From: Hormiphora californensis | Taxonomy: Eukaryota > Ctenophora > Tentaculata > Cydippida > Pleurobrachiidae | Assembly (NCBI GenBank): GCA_020137815.1 | Contig: CM035350.1 | Location: 8,464,712-8,528,711 of the forward strand | Reading direction: 5' to 3' | DNA length: 64,000 nucleotides | Shown: positions 25,114 through 37,100 of the stretch, piece after piece | Layout of the letters: every line of letters starts with the position of its first letter | Position numbering within the stretch: the first letter of the stretch is position 1 | The notes under the pieces: model-generated | Told to the model about the DNA's origin: nothing | The model's input: the letters and a program-made list of their open reading frames with translations, nothing else | Databases searched by the model: none | Made by a program: the position numbers and the translations under genes

Positions 25114-25704
25114 ATGTTTAAGAACACCTTCCAGTCTGGATTCCTCTCCATCTTGTACAGCATTGGAAGCAAGCCTCTGCAGATCTGGGACAAGAAAGTT
25201 CGAAACGGCCACATCAAGAGGATAACGGATAACGACATCCAGTCTTTGGTGTTGGAAATCGTTGGAACCAATGTCAGCACCACATACATTACCTGTCCTG
25301 CTGACCCAAAGATCACCCTGGGAATCAAGTTGCCCTTCCTTGTGATGATCATCAAAAACATGAAGAAATACTTCACCTTTGAGGTACAGGTCCTTGACGA
25401 CAAGAACGTGAGGAGGCGATTCCGAGCATCCAACTACCAGTCCACAACCCGAGTGAAACCTTTCATCTGTACCATGCCCATGCGACTTGACGATGGATGG
25501 AACCAGATCCAGTTTAACCTGTCAGATTTCACTCGACGAGCCTACGGAACGAACTACATTGAGACCCTCCGAGTGCAGATCCACGCCAACTGCCGAATCA
25601 GGCGGGTCTACTTCTCTGACAGGCTCTACAGTGAGGACGAGCTTCCAGCAGAGTTCAAACTCTACCTGCCCGTGCAAAACAAGATGAAGGCTAACGCCAA
25701 CTAA
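25114..25704 (+). CDS. CFAP20: Cilia and flagella associated protein 20
   Basis: Inner-junction protein of axonemal doublet microtubules, joining the A and B tubules. It is an intronless open frame of 196 residues; the family is about 193 and extremely conserved. [28 protein letters not shown] and the rest follow the human protein closely ([104 protein letters not shown]), so the call is secure. Lack of introns is notable beside intron-rich neighbours and could reflect retroposition or intron loss. It heads a same-strand cluster with mARC, PIERCE and ODAD4. Confidence 0.97.
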   Translation: MFKNTFQSGFLSILYSIGSKPLQIWDKKVRNGHIKRITDNDIQSLVLEIVGTNVSTTYITCPADPKITLGIKLPFLVMIIKNMKKYFTFEVQVLDDKNVRRRFRASNYQSTTRVKPFICTMPMRLDDGWNQIQFNLSDFTRRAYGTNYIETLRVQIHANCRIRRVYFSDRLYSEDELPAEFKLYLPVQNKMKANAN

Positions 25705-26258
25705 AGGGACAATAATTCTGTTGTTTGTTGGACACTGTGTGTAATTTATGTTTTGCGCAGACAGAGAGGCCGGGCCGCACAGAACCTGAAGCTCTGAGAG
25801 TTTATCCGCGGTAGATTTTATCCTCCCAGCCTTCACAATCTTTGAAGATTTTTGAAGATTTTTTCCCTACCCTATATTCCACTCTAACACGATATACCCA
25901 TCCTTCCCTTCCAGCAATTCCTCCTAAGACTGGGACGGAGAGAGAGATTGATGTGAGAGAGAGATGTAAGGGCAATGCAAATACACATGTGTACCTTGTA
26001 GAGGTGGGATGTTTTTCTCGCGTTATATATCACTGTATACAATGTGTGTTGATTTTACTTGTAAATACCCCTCCCGGTATATCGGTGTTTTTATTTGCCT
26101 ATACCATTTCATTGCCATCATTACATTCTCCCCAACCTGCTACCCCTCCTTCCCCCTATATCTATCTCCCTCTATCTCCCTTCCTCCCCCACCTCAATCT
26201 CCCTTCCCTCCCATACTCAGATTTTCACACTGACCAACACCCCCTCTCTCATTATAGG

Positions 26259-27164
26259 ATGTCTACTATGTTTGACACCTTCAAAGGATCATTTGCCCGG
26301 CTCAGGGACTATGCCCTTGTTCCAGCCATTGCACTCCGTGGCTCTCTCGTCCTATGGTCCTCTCTCATCTGTCCCCTATTTCGGCCAGAAGAGGTTGGTG
26401 AGGTGGGTGAGTTATTCGTTCATCCCATTAGGGCCCTTCAGCCTGTTCAAGTTACCCCTGGTAACTCCTGGTTACTGACCCCCACTGGGTTCTGGTTGGA
26501 TAAAAGGATGTGTATGTTGCACAATAATGAGAGGTTGAAACACACAACCAAGGGTTGGGAGGCCTTGTATGGGGTTGGGGTATCTCTAACAGATGACACT
26601 GTCGTGCTCTCTCACGCCTCAAAACCGGACCTGGTGATCCCTCTCTCTGTACTGGATGGAGAGGGAGAGGCTCTCAAGTGTAGCAAGGGTAACTCCTATA
26701 GGACGGTACCGGGTGTCGGTGACTGGCTGACTGATGTGGTAGGGGGACGTGAAATAACACTGGTATACTCGCCTGAAGGTGCAGTTGTACCCGGTCTGGA
26801 TCCTGTCCTTATTATTGGACAGAATTCTCTGTCTGCGTTCGAGGAAATAGCTGGTCATACTATGGAAATGGAGAGGTTCAGGCCTAATATAGTTGCTGTG
26901 GAGAAACAACCTTTTGCAGATGAGGGCTGGGCTGAGGTAAAGGTGGGGGAGGCAGTTCTTGTGTTTTGTCACCGCTGTACAAGGTGCTCCATCACTAACG
27001 TTTCACCAGAGGGAATTAGGACGGACTATACCATGGATAGTCTGAGGGAGAAAAGGCCGCGGTGCGAGAAGACAAACAAACCAGTCTTTGGATCTTATTT
27101 CAAGGTTAAGTGCCCGGGTCTGGTAAGGCCTGGTGACAAAATCATGCTAATTAAATCGCAATAA
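26259..27164 (+). CDS. MTARC: Mitochondrial amidoxime-reducing component (MOSC domain protein)
   Basis: Molybdenum-cofactor enzyme of the outer mitochondrial membrane that reduces N-hydroxylated compounds with cytochrome b5 and its reductase. The single exon encodes 301 residues (human MTARC1 has 337). An N-terminal hydrophobic stretch (about 17-35) could be the membrane anchor. The MOSC_N beta-barrel follows (VGELFVHPIRAL, then TGFWLDKRMCML), then the MOSC domain with N-rich FRPNIVV-type loop (FRPNIVAVE) and the CHRCTRCSITNVSPEG segment, equivalent to the human CSRCILTTVDPDTG that carries the Mo-ligand cysteine, and finally PVFGSYFKV. The upstream open frame is longer, but the start was placed at the ATG one base after a TATAG acceptor. 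The 188-base gap to the next gene is very short. Confidence 0.92.
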   Translation: MSTMFDTFKGSFARLRDYALVPAIALRGSLVLWSSLICPLFRPEEVGEVGELFVHPIRALQPVQVTPGNSWLLTPTGFWLDKRMCMLHNNERLKHTTKGWEALYGVGVSLTDDTVVLSHASKPDLVIPLSVLDGEGEALKCSKGNSYRTVPGVGDWLTDVVGGREITLVYSPEGAVVPGLDPVLIIGQNSLSAFEEIAGHTMEMERFRPNIVAVEKQPFADEGWAEVKVGEAVLVFCHRCTRCSITNVSPEGIRTDYTMDSLREKRPRCEKTNKPVFGSYFKVKCPGLVRPGDKIMLIKSQ

Positions 27165-27352
27165 TTCGGGTACTAGCTTTATTTTATATCTTTTTCCCCT
27201 TTTCTTTTTTCCGGGTTTTGTCATTCTGTTTTAATAATTGACTTATTTTAATTCTCTCTGTTCTTTACCCACTGTCTATATCTCCCTTTCCTCCCCACTC
27301 CTCCCACACAGTTCCCCTTTCCTTATATATACATTTCCCCCTTATAGCACTC

Positions 27353-27661
27353 ATGTCTAAGACGATCCACAACCCCGGTAACTCTGTCTACACGTGTGCT
27401 AACGTGACTAACGTGGATCTAAAAAGTGAATATCAGACGATCGATGGGAACCTGAAGGATGTTGTCAAGGGTTACCCTGCCGAGGAACAACATCCAATGT
27501 ACCGGACTAGTAGCCACAAGTATGGCAGTCTGGGTCCATGTCACCACACCCTGCCCCAGAAGTTTCTGGGAATTTCCAGCAAGTTCTCGGAACATTTGAA
27601 CAAGAGTGGAATGTATCGAAACCAGAGTCTCAATACCAGCATGGATAAGGATAAATGTTGA
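27353..27661 (+). CDS. PIERCE family microtubule inner protein
   Basis: 102 residues, one exon. MYRTSSHKYGSLGPCHHTLPQKFLG, then SSKFSEHLNKSGMYRNQSLNT, matches the PIERCE1/PIERCE2 family core (YRTSNQAYGS, PKVFYP, NKFSQQL, GMFRNNTLN). The N-terminal HNPGNSVYTC may favour PIERCE2, but the two cannot be separated here. PIERCE proteins sit in the A-tubule of ciliary doublets, reach through the wall and help attach the outer-dynein-arm docking complex. The next gene on the same strand is ODAD4, a subunit of that complex. The start ATG follows a TTATAG acceptor by five bases. Confidence 0.85.
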   Translation: MSKTIHNPGNSVYTCANVTNVDLKSEYQTIDGNLKDVVKGYPAEEQHPMYRTSSHKYGSLGPCHHTLPQKFLGISSKFSEHLNKSGMYRNQSLNTSMDKDKC

Positions 27662-28087
27662 AGAAATCCAGGGACATATTGACATCTAGATCTTTGAGCT
27701 GAGTTTGATTATTTATTTGTTCTGAGAGAGTGCTGGGAAATAGAGTTCTGTTGCACGCGAAAAAATGCGATATTGTTGATTTTTACCGTGTAATTGTAGT
27801 GCGTTGAAAGATTGTACAGATTTTAATTGAGCCTTTCTATCTTTTTCTCTCCGTCATCATGCACATGTGTGCGTTACCATGGTTCTCAAGTAACTCTCTT
27901 TCTCCTCGTGGGTCGTCCCCCCCCTCTCTCTCTCTCTCCCTCTCTCTCCCTCGTCCCCTCTCTCCCCAGCCTCCTCCCCCTCTCTCTATAATCCTCCCTC
28001 TCTGCAATCCTCCCCTCTAGCACCTCTATCCCCCCTCTCTCTCTCCAGTCCCCTCCCTCTCGATAGTCATCCCTCTTCCCCTCTAGC

Positions 28088-31000
28088 ATGGCGTACAGTG
28101 TAGAGGAAGAAGAGGGACCCAAATGCTCCTTCGCTATCTACCTTGCAGAGGGAGATGCCCTGGCGAAACAAGGTGATTTTGTTAAGGCCATCCGAGCTTA
28201 TTCAACAGCACTCGATATTCAACCAGAGGACAAGAACTGTCTTGTAAACAGGTAAATATATGGGGGGGGGGGGGGGTGTGGAGGGATAGGAAGAACTGTA
28301 TTGGGACTAGCGTGAGTGGTGTATAGTTAATTGGGCCCCAGTTAATTAGGGCCAGATAGTCATCTCTATCTAGACAACGTGTATAAGTGAGCCATTTAAC
28401 AAGGAACTCATTGTTGTGTTGCTAGGAGAAAAGTTTGAATTGTTGGCCTTGAATTTGGTTGCCATAGCAACCCATAAATAGGCTGCAAAGTATCACTTTA
28501 CATCCTTTCTACCCCCTCTCTTTCCAGGTCTCGATGTCACCTGAAACTTGGTGATGCTGAGTCTGCCCTCAAGGACGCTGAGACAAGTCTGAAGGAGGGA
28601 AACGACTTTTGTAAGGGGCTCTTTCAAAAAGCGGAAGCCCTTTATGCGATGGGAGATTTCGAGTTTGCGTTGGTGCACTATCACAGGGGCAACAAGTTGC
28701 GGCCAGAATTGGATGAGTTCAGACTGGGAATCCAGAAGGCCCGAGAAGCTATCGACAACTCTATCGGCAGTAAGTAACGTGTTCCCTCTGTTGTGTGTGT
28801 AACATTATGCTCGGCTGTGTGTAAGTACATTTTATACACATTCTTCAACATCCCCCTCATATTGCCATGTTTCACAACACTTCCCCCTTACACCACTCTC
28901 CTTATCCTAGCCCCCACACATCTGGTTATGTTCTAACCCTCCTTCACTGCCCCTTACAGTACAGTATCCCCCCATTATCCCCTCCTTCCCTTCCCAGACC
29001 CTAACAGTACATTATCCCCTCCTTCCCTTCCCAGATCCTAACAGTACATTATCCCCTCCTTCCCTTCACAGACCCTAACAGTACATTATCTCTCTCCTTC
29101 CCTTCCCAGACCCTAACAGTACATTATCCCCTCCTTCCCTTCACAGACCCTAACAGACCATTATCCCCTCCTCCCCTTCCCAGATCCTAACAGTACATTA
29201 TCCCCCCCCCCTTCCCTTCCCAGACCCTAACAGTACATTATCCCCTCCTTCCCTTCCCAGACCCTAACACGGTTAAGTTGACATCAAAAGGAGACCTGTC
29301 CTATTTCTACAAGTATCTGGACGACAAAGCGGGCAAGAAAGGTAAACCCGCCACCCGTAAGAAGCCTGTCAACAGGGCTCCCTTTAGTTCTCTGAACACT
29401 GAAAAACAGGACACAAAATGTGTGACGGGAGATAAAACAGTAAAACAGCTGTTGGGAGAGCTATACGAGGACCGGGAGTACTTGGAAAAACTGCTGAACG
29501 ATTCCCGTGAGTTAAATAGAGTTCTATTTGAACCGGTACCCCGGCTTTCGCAAAAAAATAGAGTGCGGTTATTTCTGTTTCAATGTTGTGTGTTAACTGT
29601 TTATAGCCCAACTCTAAACTTACAATTAAGTGTTTGTTGAAGGTGCGACAAAGCAGTCAGATAACACGATAAAGTCCCTGGTGTCAAACGGAATTACCTA
29701 TCTGGATTCCCGGTTGGATTTCTGGAGGCAACAACAGCCCCTGTACAGCCGGAAGAAGAAGAGGATTGATGTTGGAAACAAGAATCGTCTGATCAAAGGA
29801 TATCCTTTTAGTCGAGAATACACATTCAACACATTCGCAACAGAAGAGATTCTCACAGAGTCATCAGTCATCACAAACCACGCAGTCCCCTCACCCGTCA
29901 TTGAATAACTACACTATCACATCACGAGATTTTAGCAACAACAAAAAACACTTTTTTAAATACCCGTTTGACTCCTTAACTCTTATTTTCCGTCTGCACG
30001 ATTGGGAGTGATCCGACAGCATACGTTTTACGGAATTTGGACGAGATTGATGCAGGTAAGATATTCTCCCTGACTCTACACGTAAATTGTGTAGCACTCC
30101 AATCAGGCACATTTTCAGTCTGAGCTCCGCGCGCTTTCTCAGCGATGAAAGTAGTCGCTGTAAGCAGTTTGACTGCGCGCGTTGTGGTTCTGTTTTCCCC
30201 AGGAGCATCTCCTTGGTTACCATGTGTTTGTTGCCACCACTGCAAATAACAACATCCCTCAGCGCTGGCAGACGGTAATGCACAGGACAGTCTACAGTTG
30301 GCGAGGGGGTGTCTGAAGAAGGTTAAACAGATTGATAACCTGCCAAACAAACAGGAGTTTGTAGCGAATCTTCACTCAAGCATTGGATGTGCTTTACTTG
30401 AGTTGGGCAGTTATGATGCTGCACTTTCAGAACACAAGGAAGACCTTTCTATCAGCAATTCAATGTAAGTCGTAAGATTGTTAGGGCATGTGTCTAGAGG
30501 GGGCTATGTCTAGCAGCTCTCTCGGGTTTAAAATGTGTAGTGTAGTGCTGCAGTGAAAGAAACAACATTCTCCTCTAGTAAATCTGACGAGGGCAAGGCA
30601 AGGGCACTGGACAACATTGGTAGAACATATGCCAGGGTTTCTGATTACGGAGAGGCTATCAAATAGTAAGTTACAGTTCCGATATACCTGTTGTTAGAAT
30701 TTCCCTGGATCTCAAAACATGTAAAATGCACCACCCCTTGCCAAACACTCAGAGCGAGTATAGAGTTCTAACAACCATCTTCTTCCCCAGCTGGGAACAA
30801 AGGATTCCAATGAATAGGACACTCCTTGAGTCAGCATGGTTATTCCACGAACTGGGTCGGTGCTGCCTCGAACTGGGAAAGTTTGCTGATGCATCCTCTT
30901 ACGGGGAACAATCTCTAGATGCTGCCTCTCAGGCTTCTGATGAGAACTGGCAGATCAACTCATCTGTCCTTATTGCTCAAGCTGAGGGTAGGTTTTCTTT

Positions 31001-32625
31001 GGATTTTATAATTTCACCAAAATTGCCTTGACGATATCACTACTCTCTAACCCCCTCCACTCCCTTAGTGAAGCTGTGTCATGACTCAAAGGCCCTTGAG
31101 AACTTCAACAGAGCCTTGAAGATTGCCGAGGTTTTGGGAGACAAAGCTATCCAGGAAGCTATTTCTAAAGCTATCCAGGATGTTAACTATCGTATTGCCG
31201 AAGGTATGGGATGCAGCTAGTAAAACCTAGCACATTTTCTTGATATAGCACCCTCTGATTGTTGCATCTATTGATCAAAACTACTTGAAATGTCGTAATG
31301 ATTAAACAAATCGTCTTGATAACAATTATACCCAGCTATTTCTTTCTAAAAACATTGTAATTGGGTTTCTGCTACACCTGTTACAGATCTTTTGATAATT
31401 CTTTATGATTTTCACCAATCCATTCTATTCTTGATTGGGAAGATTCTTTTCTATGAAAACTTGATTGGCATATCAGTGATGTTTGATTTATTTCCCGCCC
31501 TAATTCTTTTGTGAGAAAATGAAATATGAAGCAATAAACCGATGAAGCAAAATGAAGCATGCCCAGTCCGCTCACTAAATCCCAACTGTGTTAGATCTGC
31601 GAGAGGACGTGGCTGGAGAAAGGGTAACTGCAACACCTAAAGAATCTACTCCCCCTGCACGACAACCAACTCCACCAGCGGCCCCAAAAACCCCAACTCC
31701 AGCCCCAAAAACACCCACCCCCGCTCCTAAAGAGCCCACACCAGCCCCTAAAGAGCCGACCCCCGCTCCAAAAACGCCAACACCAGCGCCTAAAACGCCA
31801 ACACCCGCCCCTAAGGAGCCAACTCCAGCACCAAAAACACCCACACCTGCTCCAAAAACGCCGACCCCTGCTCCGAAAGAGCCCACACCCGCTCCAAAAA
31901 CGCCCACTCCCGCTCCAAAAGAGGCAACTCCAGCTCCAAAAACTCCCACACCAGCTCCAAAAACGCCCACACCAGCACCCAAAGAGCCTACTCCAGCTCC
32001 AACTCCTGCGGCTGCCACCCCGGCTGCTACTGAAGCCACTCCAGCCCCGAAAGAGGCTACTCCAGCCCCGAAAGAGGCTACTCCAGCCCCCAAAGATGCC
32101 ACTCCAGCCCCCAAAGAGGCTACTCCAGCCCCCAAAGAGCCCACTCCAGCTCCCAAAGAGGCTACTCCAGCCCCGAAAGAGGCCACTCCAGCCCCCAAAG
32201 AGCCCACTCCGGCGCCCAAAGAGGCCACTCCAGCCCCGAAAGAGGCTACTCCAGCCCCCGCTGAAGCCACTCCAGCCCCCAAAGAGGCCACTCCAGCCCC
32301 GAAAGAGGCTACTCCAGCCCCCAAAGAGCCCACTCCAGCTCCCAAAGAGGCTACTCCAGCCCCGAAAGAGGCCACTCCAGCCCCCAAAGAGGCCACTCCA
32401 GCCCCCGCTGAAGCCACTCCAGCCCCCAAAGAGGCCACTCCAGCCCCCAAAGAGCCCACTCCGGCGCCCAAAGAGGCCACCCCAGCCCCCAAAGAGGCCA
32501 CTCCAGCCCCCAAAGAGCCCACTCCAGCCCCTACTCCTGCGGCTGCCACTCCAGCTACCACTGAAGCCACCCCAGCACCGAAAGAGGCCACACCCGCAGC
32601 TACACCAGCCGCGATGGCTGAGTGA
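28088..32625 (+). CDS. ODAD4: Outer dynein arm docking complex subunit 4 (TTC25)
   Basis: TPR protein that docks outer dynein arms on ciliary doublets. Exons 28088-28251, 28528-28769, 29261-29506, 29643-about 29812, 30020-30055, 30272-30464, 30579-30665, 30791-30987, 31069-31203, 31595-32625. All join in phase except the end of exon 4, whose donor is unclear. It aligns with human ODAD4 throughout: LAEGDALAKQGDFVKAIRAYSTAL, FCKGLFQKAEALYAMGDFEFALVHYHRGNKLRPE, KTVKQLLGELYEDREYLEKLL, GITYLDSRLDFWRQQQPLY, ARALDNIGRTYARV, WLFHELGRCCLELGKF. The last exon replaces the usual acidic tail with about 300 residues of PKEPTPAPKEATPAP repeats, which is not part of the known family. The start follows a CCTCTAG acceptor by one base. 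Confidence 0.94.
28998..29260 (+). repeat. 37-base minisatellite of 3' splice sites in ODAD4 intron 2
   Basis: About seven copies of a 37-base unit that begins ACCCTAACAGTACATTATCC and ends in CTTCCCTTCCCAG. Exon 3 itself begins ACCCTAACA. Each unit thus carries a pyrimidine tract, an AG and the first nine exon bases. CCTAAC is also a good branch-point sequence. Confidence 0.95.
31640..32612 (+). repeat. Coding tandem repeat in ODAD4 (Pro/Thr/Ala/Lys/Glu)
   Basis: Degenerate 8-residue units APKEPTPA, APKEATPA and APKTPTPA run from about 31640 to 32612. The reading frame stays open over the whole length, and third positions vary between units, which argues for selection on the protein sequence. 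Long reverse-frame ORFs across it are artefacts. Confidence 0.9.
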
Positions 32626-32639
32626 AGACATACCGACCA

Positions 32640-33933
32640 GGTAAAATGTGCGTGTTTCCTGCACTTGCTATAACACACAATTGCGTTAACTTTACTGCTC
32701 AGCTATTGGCCAGTCAATACGCTATAAAACCAGCGCTACTTCACTTTTTCCTTTTTTTCTACCGTTTCTTTTTGCTGTTTTTTGACGGGATGCGGGCGGG
32801 TGTTGGGAAGTTGTTGGGTTAATCTTCAAACATTCACATTTCACATTGCTACTCTTAAAACAAGCTAATAATTTTATAGGGGTCCTTGTTTGGATAATGG
32901 ATCCCATAAACTAACAAGGACCCCTCTCCTCATACCCTACTAACACTGATCTACCCTCTCAGCTTCCGGTGCTCAGAATTCGACACCCCAAGAAACGTGA
33001 ATTGCTCAGCCTAACATATAAAGAGGACATACACCCCGCCGCTGGATAGCTTGTGTTTTACAGATGTGTAAAGATTGTGTTTATAGTGTAAAGTGTGAGA
33101 GAGATTGAATGGAAGAGGTGATTCTTAACTTTTGTTTCATGATTTGACGTGTTTTTAATCTATGAATTGCGAAAGAAATCGTCCCACTATCACATTGTTC
33201 TTTTCTCAATCAATGTGACGATTTCTCTCACACGAGTCTGCGGTGAGGCTTTGAAAGCGGGTGCAAGTAACCACGGTCGACTGACCAGTTGACTCCGTGG
33301 ACGGTGTATCGGCAGGACGTCGGCCTCGGTCGAAGCTGAGTCTGGCAAAAATTGACCTGAGTTTGGCGGTCCCTGCGCGGTGGACATAACTCAGGTGGTT
33401 CCGCGCGTGCCACCAAGTTATCACTCGGACCCATGTGCTGCAGCAGGCGCAGCTGAATTAACCGACCATGTGTGGCCATGATCCTGGGACGGTGCCGTGT
33501 CACTCAGTGTGTGACTTAAGGTAACTGGTAAGGCATCAGGGCTGGGCTCTCTTTCTCCAATCCCAACGACAACCTACCCAGTTTTACCGAATGTCCTAAT
33601 CCCTTTTGACAGACCAACTATATCCTGCCAGTTGCCTCATGTAACATGTTCGGGGGATGACACACACAGAACTTGATACGTATCTGACAGGAGGGGCGGG
33701 GACGTTTGTTAAGTCATTATCGTGTTATGATGCATAGTAAGACCCATACTTGGCTAACACATTATCATCCTGGGGTGTCTATTGAAAAGCTGCTCGGTTA
33801 TTTTAGTGCTCTGCCAAGTGTATTTGTAATTCAGGCAATATGTAGTGCTATGTATAGTTAGTCAATTCATGTCAAAAACACGCCGACAATCTTCCGCCCC
33901 GGGGACATTGAACCGGAACAATGTCGCTGTAGA

Positions 33934-34007
<74 letters not shown>

Positions 34008-34130
34008 CATTGATTGAGTATTGGACTGTTCAGACTGCCTCTGAATGTGTACGATCAAACACTGCTGTTTGAATCAGTGGTCAAAGAACATAGGTGCCGA
34101 ACGTCACTCCGCGGGTCACCTAATCCCTCC
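32640..34130. other. Intergenic region between ODAD4 and the arrestin gene
   Basis: No exon supported. About 33230-33500 is markedly GC-rich with short reverse-strand open frames and no recognisable family; it may be an old repeat. A (GA)n tract lies at 33936-34004, ending about 140 bases before the arrestin start. Confidence 0.5.
33936..34004. repeat. (GA)n microsatellite
   Basis: A pure GA tract upstream of the arrestin start codon. Confidence 0.97.
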
Positions 34131-34142
34131 CGATCCACCATT

Positions 34143-37100
34143 ATGTTCCTGCAGGTTGAGGTTTATACAGACAAGGATTATTTTCTGCCCGGTGAAAAGC
34201 TAACTGGAAAGATTTATGTGGTAGCTAAAGAGTCGGTTCGTGTTGATAAGTTAGTGGCTGTAATTGAGGGATTTAACCATGTCGCCTGGGAAGAGGATAA
34301 GAGATCGTAAGTACCACTAGATTTTACTGGAAACATATTTGTCTTGGACCATGACCTAAATTCTACGTCCTTGACATATCACTTTTTTCATTCTCGAATA
34401 CTTTCTCAATCAGTTGGTTGAGATCTGTCAATGATAACACCCCGTTACCCATTACCCAGGATTGAATATGCAGAAGAGGTGAAACTATTTGAGGAGAGAG
34501 TTCTGGTACGATCATTCAGTAAACCCATCCCTGTGGGTCGGTTCTACTTTGACTTCTCCTACCTAGTACCTGAGTTCCTACCCTCTTCATTTAATGTGGA
34601 CACTGTGGCACGGAACCTAAAATGGGAAGATATTCGGATGCATGTGGCCACGGTCAGTACTTTTGTTATATTAAATATTTGTCGTGGCTTGATCTGCTCG
34701 TACAGGGTGTTCATTTTGGATCTTTACAAGCGTTGGGCTTCACCCAGAAAAAAGTTGACAAGATTAGGTCATGAAACTTCATACTTGGACTATTCTATAC
34801 CCTCATTCAAGGTTCCTGGGGGTTTTGGAGCTCTAGTACCCCGGGAAGTTTGTTTTTGGCATCAAAACTACCAGAAGGAATTTTTTGCTGGTGCTGAGAC
34901 TTTGCTAAAATGTTTTTTGGGTATTTTCTATGTCAATCCTAAAGTTTCATGGAGATTGGATGTGTTTTTCGGACTCAAAATTTCGTAAAAAGTGGCTGGA
35001 AAGGCTCGAAAACGGCTCAAAAACGGCAAAAATGGAGTCTTTCCAGCCACTTTCTATGAAGTTTTGAGTCCGAAAAACACATCCAATCTCCATGAAACTT
35101 TAGGATTGACATAGAAAATACCCAAAAAACATTTTAGCAAAGTCTCAGCACCAGCAAAAAAATTCTTTCTGGTAGTTTTGATGCCAAAAACACACTTCCC
35201 GGGTTACTAGAGCTCCAAAATCCCCAGGAACCTTGAATGAGGGTATAGAATAGTCCAAGTATGAAGTTTCACGACCTAATCTTGTCAACTGTTTTCTGGG
35301 TGAAGCCCAACGCTTGTAAAGATCCAAAATGAACACCGTGTATTATGCTAGTTCGTCAAATACATGAGAAGTTATTCATAGCATGTCTCTGCTAGCTAGA
35401 TATGCCCAAACGTCTAACACACTGTTTCAGCCCCTTGGCCTTGCTCCAAAATGACTCACTTTTATTCAACTAAACCAGGTGAATTATTCTATTCGTGCGG
35501 TATTGGAGCGTTCTGAGGAGCCTGTTGGAAAGGTATCGGGGCAGCCCTTCATAATCCATGCCCCTCCTGAGAAAACAGAAACCGTAGTAAAAGAGGTAGG
35601 TACTTTGCTAGTAATGCTCCTTTCTCGGAACGTGTTCGTCTAGTCATCGCGCGTCGCGGGCTGCCCCGCCAGCCCTCCAAACCCGGGTGAACAAGCTAAC
35701 AATAGTGCAATTACATGCGATGTACTACATCACGCGCATGTAATTGCACTATTGTTAGCTTGTTCACCCGGGTTTGGAGGGCTGACGGGGCAGCCCGCGA
35801 CGCGCGATGACTAGACGAACACATTCCGAAAATGCAGCATTATGCTCCACATTAAATGAATACAAGACTTGTATTACAAGTTCCAACCGGAGTTTCTAAA
35901 AATTCTGGCGACTTTATTATCAATTATTTCGCCTTCTTTTACAGGATATAACGGAGCAAGTAAAGACGTTTGGGTGTTTCCCCCGGGGGTACATAACCGT
36001 CAGTCTCACTATTGACAAGGCATCATACAAGAACAATGATGTGATGACAATTCGCCTTGAGGTAGGTCGTCCCCCCCCCCCCTATTCCTACACCCCTGGG
36101 TAGGTATCAAGATAGTGTTGAGATGTGATTCTTATTGAGGTGAGGTATCCCTCCTCCTTCTTCTCCTTTCTCATCGTCTTTGAATTATATCCCACGTGTA
36201 CAAGGCGACTCACGGGTTGTTGGTCATGGATAGTGGGGCGTCACATATACACGACCTCATTACACGACCGTCGACCTCATTACTCCATCATGCGAAATGA
36301 TATGATATGTATGTGACCTTTTGCAGGTGTGACGAACATCCATTGACCATCATCCGATACATTATTTGCAGGTGACAAACATGACGCCCCTACCCTGTAA
36401 GAACATCATCGCGGTGCTGTTCAGAAAGTTGAAGGTCCTCGCTCAACGATCACAGAGAAACATCAGAACAAAGGTATGGTTACCATGGTTACCAATAAAA
36501 CAACACCACCTTCCCCAATCTTGCAAACAGGCCACTGGAACCAATCCCTGTACAAAGTCCACGGAATGTATTTATTTCATTTTACCCATGACTACTACTT
36601 GGGATTGTAACATACCAGTATACCACATTACTTACTTACCACATAACTTACTTCAAAAGTAAGTAATGTAATTAACCTTACCCATGACTACTAATAAGGA
36701 CCATCATAAGGTAACCCACCCTGTAACACACCCTGTAACACACCCTGTAACACACCCTGTAACACACCCAGTAACTCACCCTGTAACACCCCCTGTAACA
36801 CACCCTGTAACACACCCTGTAACACACCCTGTAACACACCCTGTAACACCCCCTGTAACACACCCTGTAACACACCCTGTAACACACCCTGTAACACACC
36901 CTGTAACACACCCTGTAACACACCCAGTAACTCACCCTGTAACACACCCTGTAACACACCCAGTAACTCACCCTGTAACACCCCCTGTAACACACCCTGT
37001 AACACACCCTGTAACACACCCAGTAACTCACCCTGTAACACACCCAGTAACTCACCCTGTAACACCCCCTGTAACACACCCTGTAACACACCCTGTAACA

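Noticed and set aside
28990-29260. CRISPR-like array, because of regular repeats
   Set aside because: Units are directly tandem without unique spacers, inside an animal intron; the same applies to the arrays at 21.6 and 57.3 kb.
31575-32678. Reverse-strand Gly/Ala/Val-rich ORFs of over 350 codons
   Set aside because: Shadow of the ODAD4 coding repeat; no start context, domain or splice partner.
33230-33500. GC-rich block as an RNA gene or gene fragment
   Set aside because: No tRNA cloverleaf, rRNA or snRNA signature could be traced, and reverse frames show no known family.
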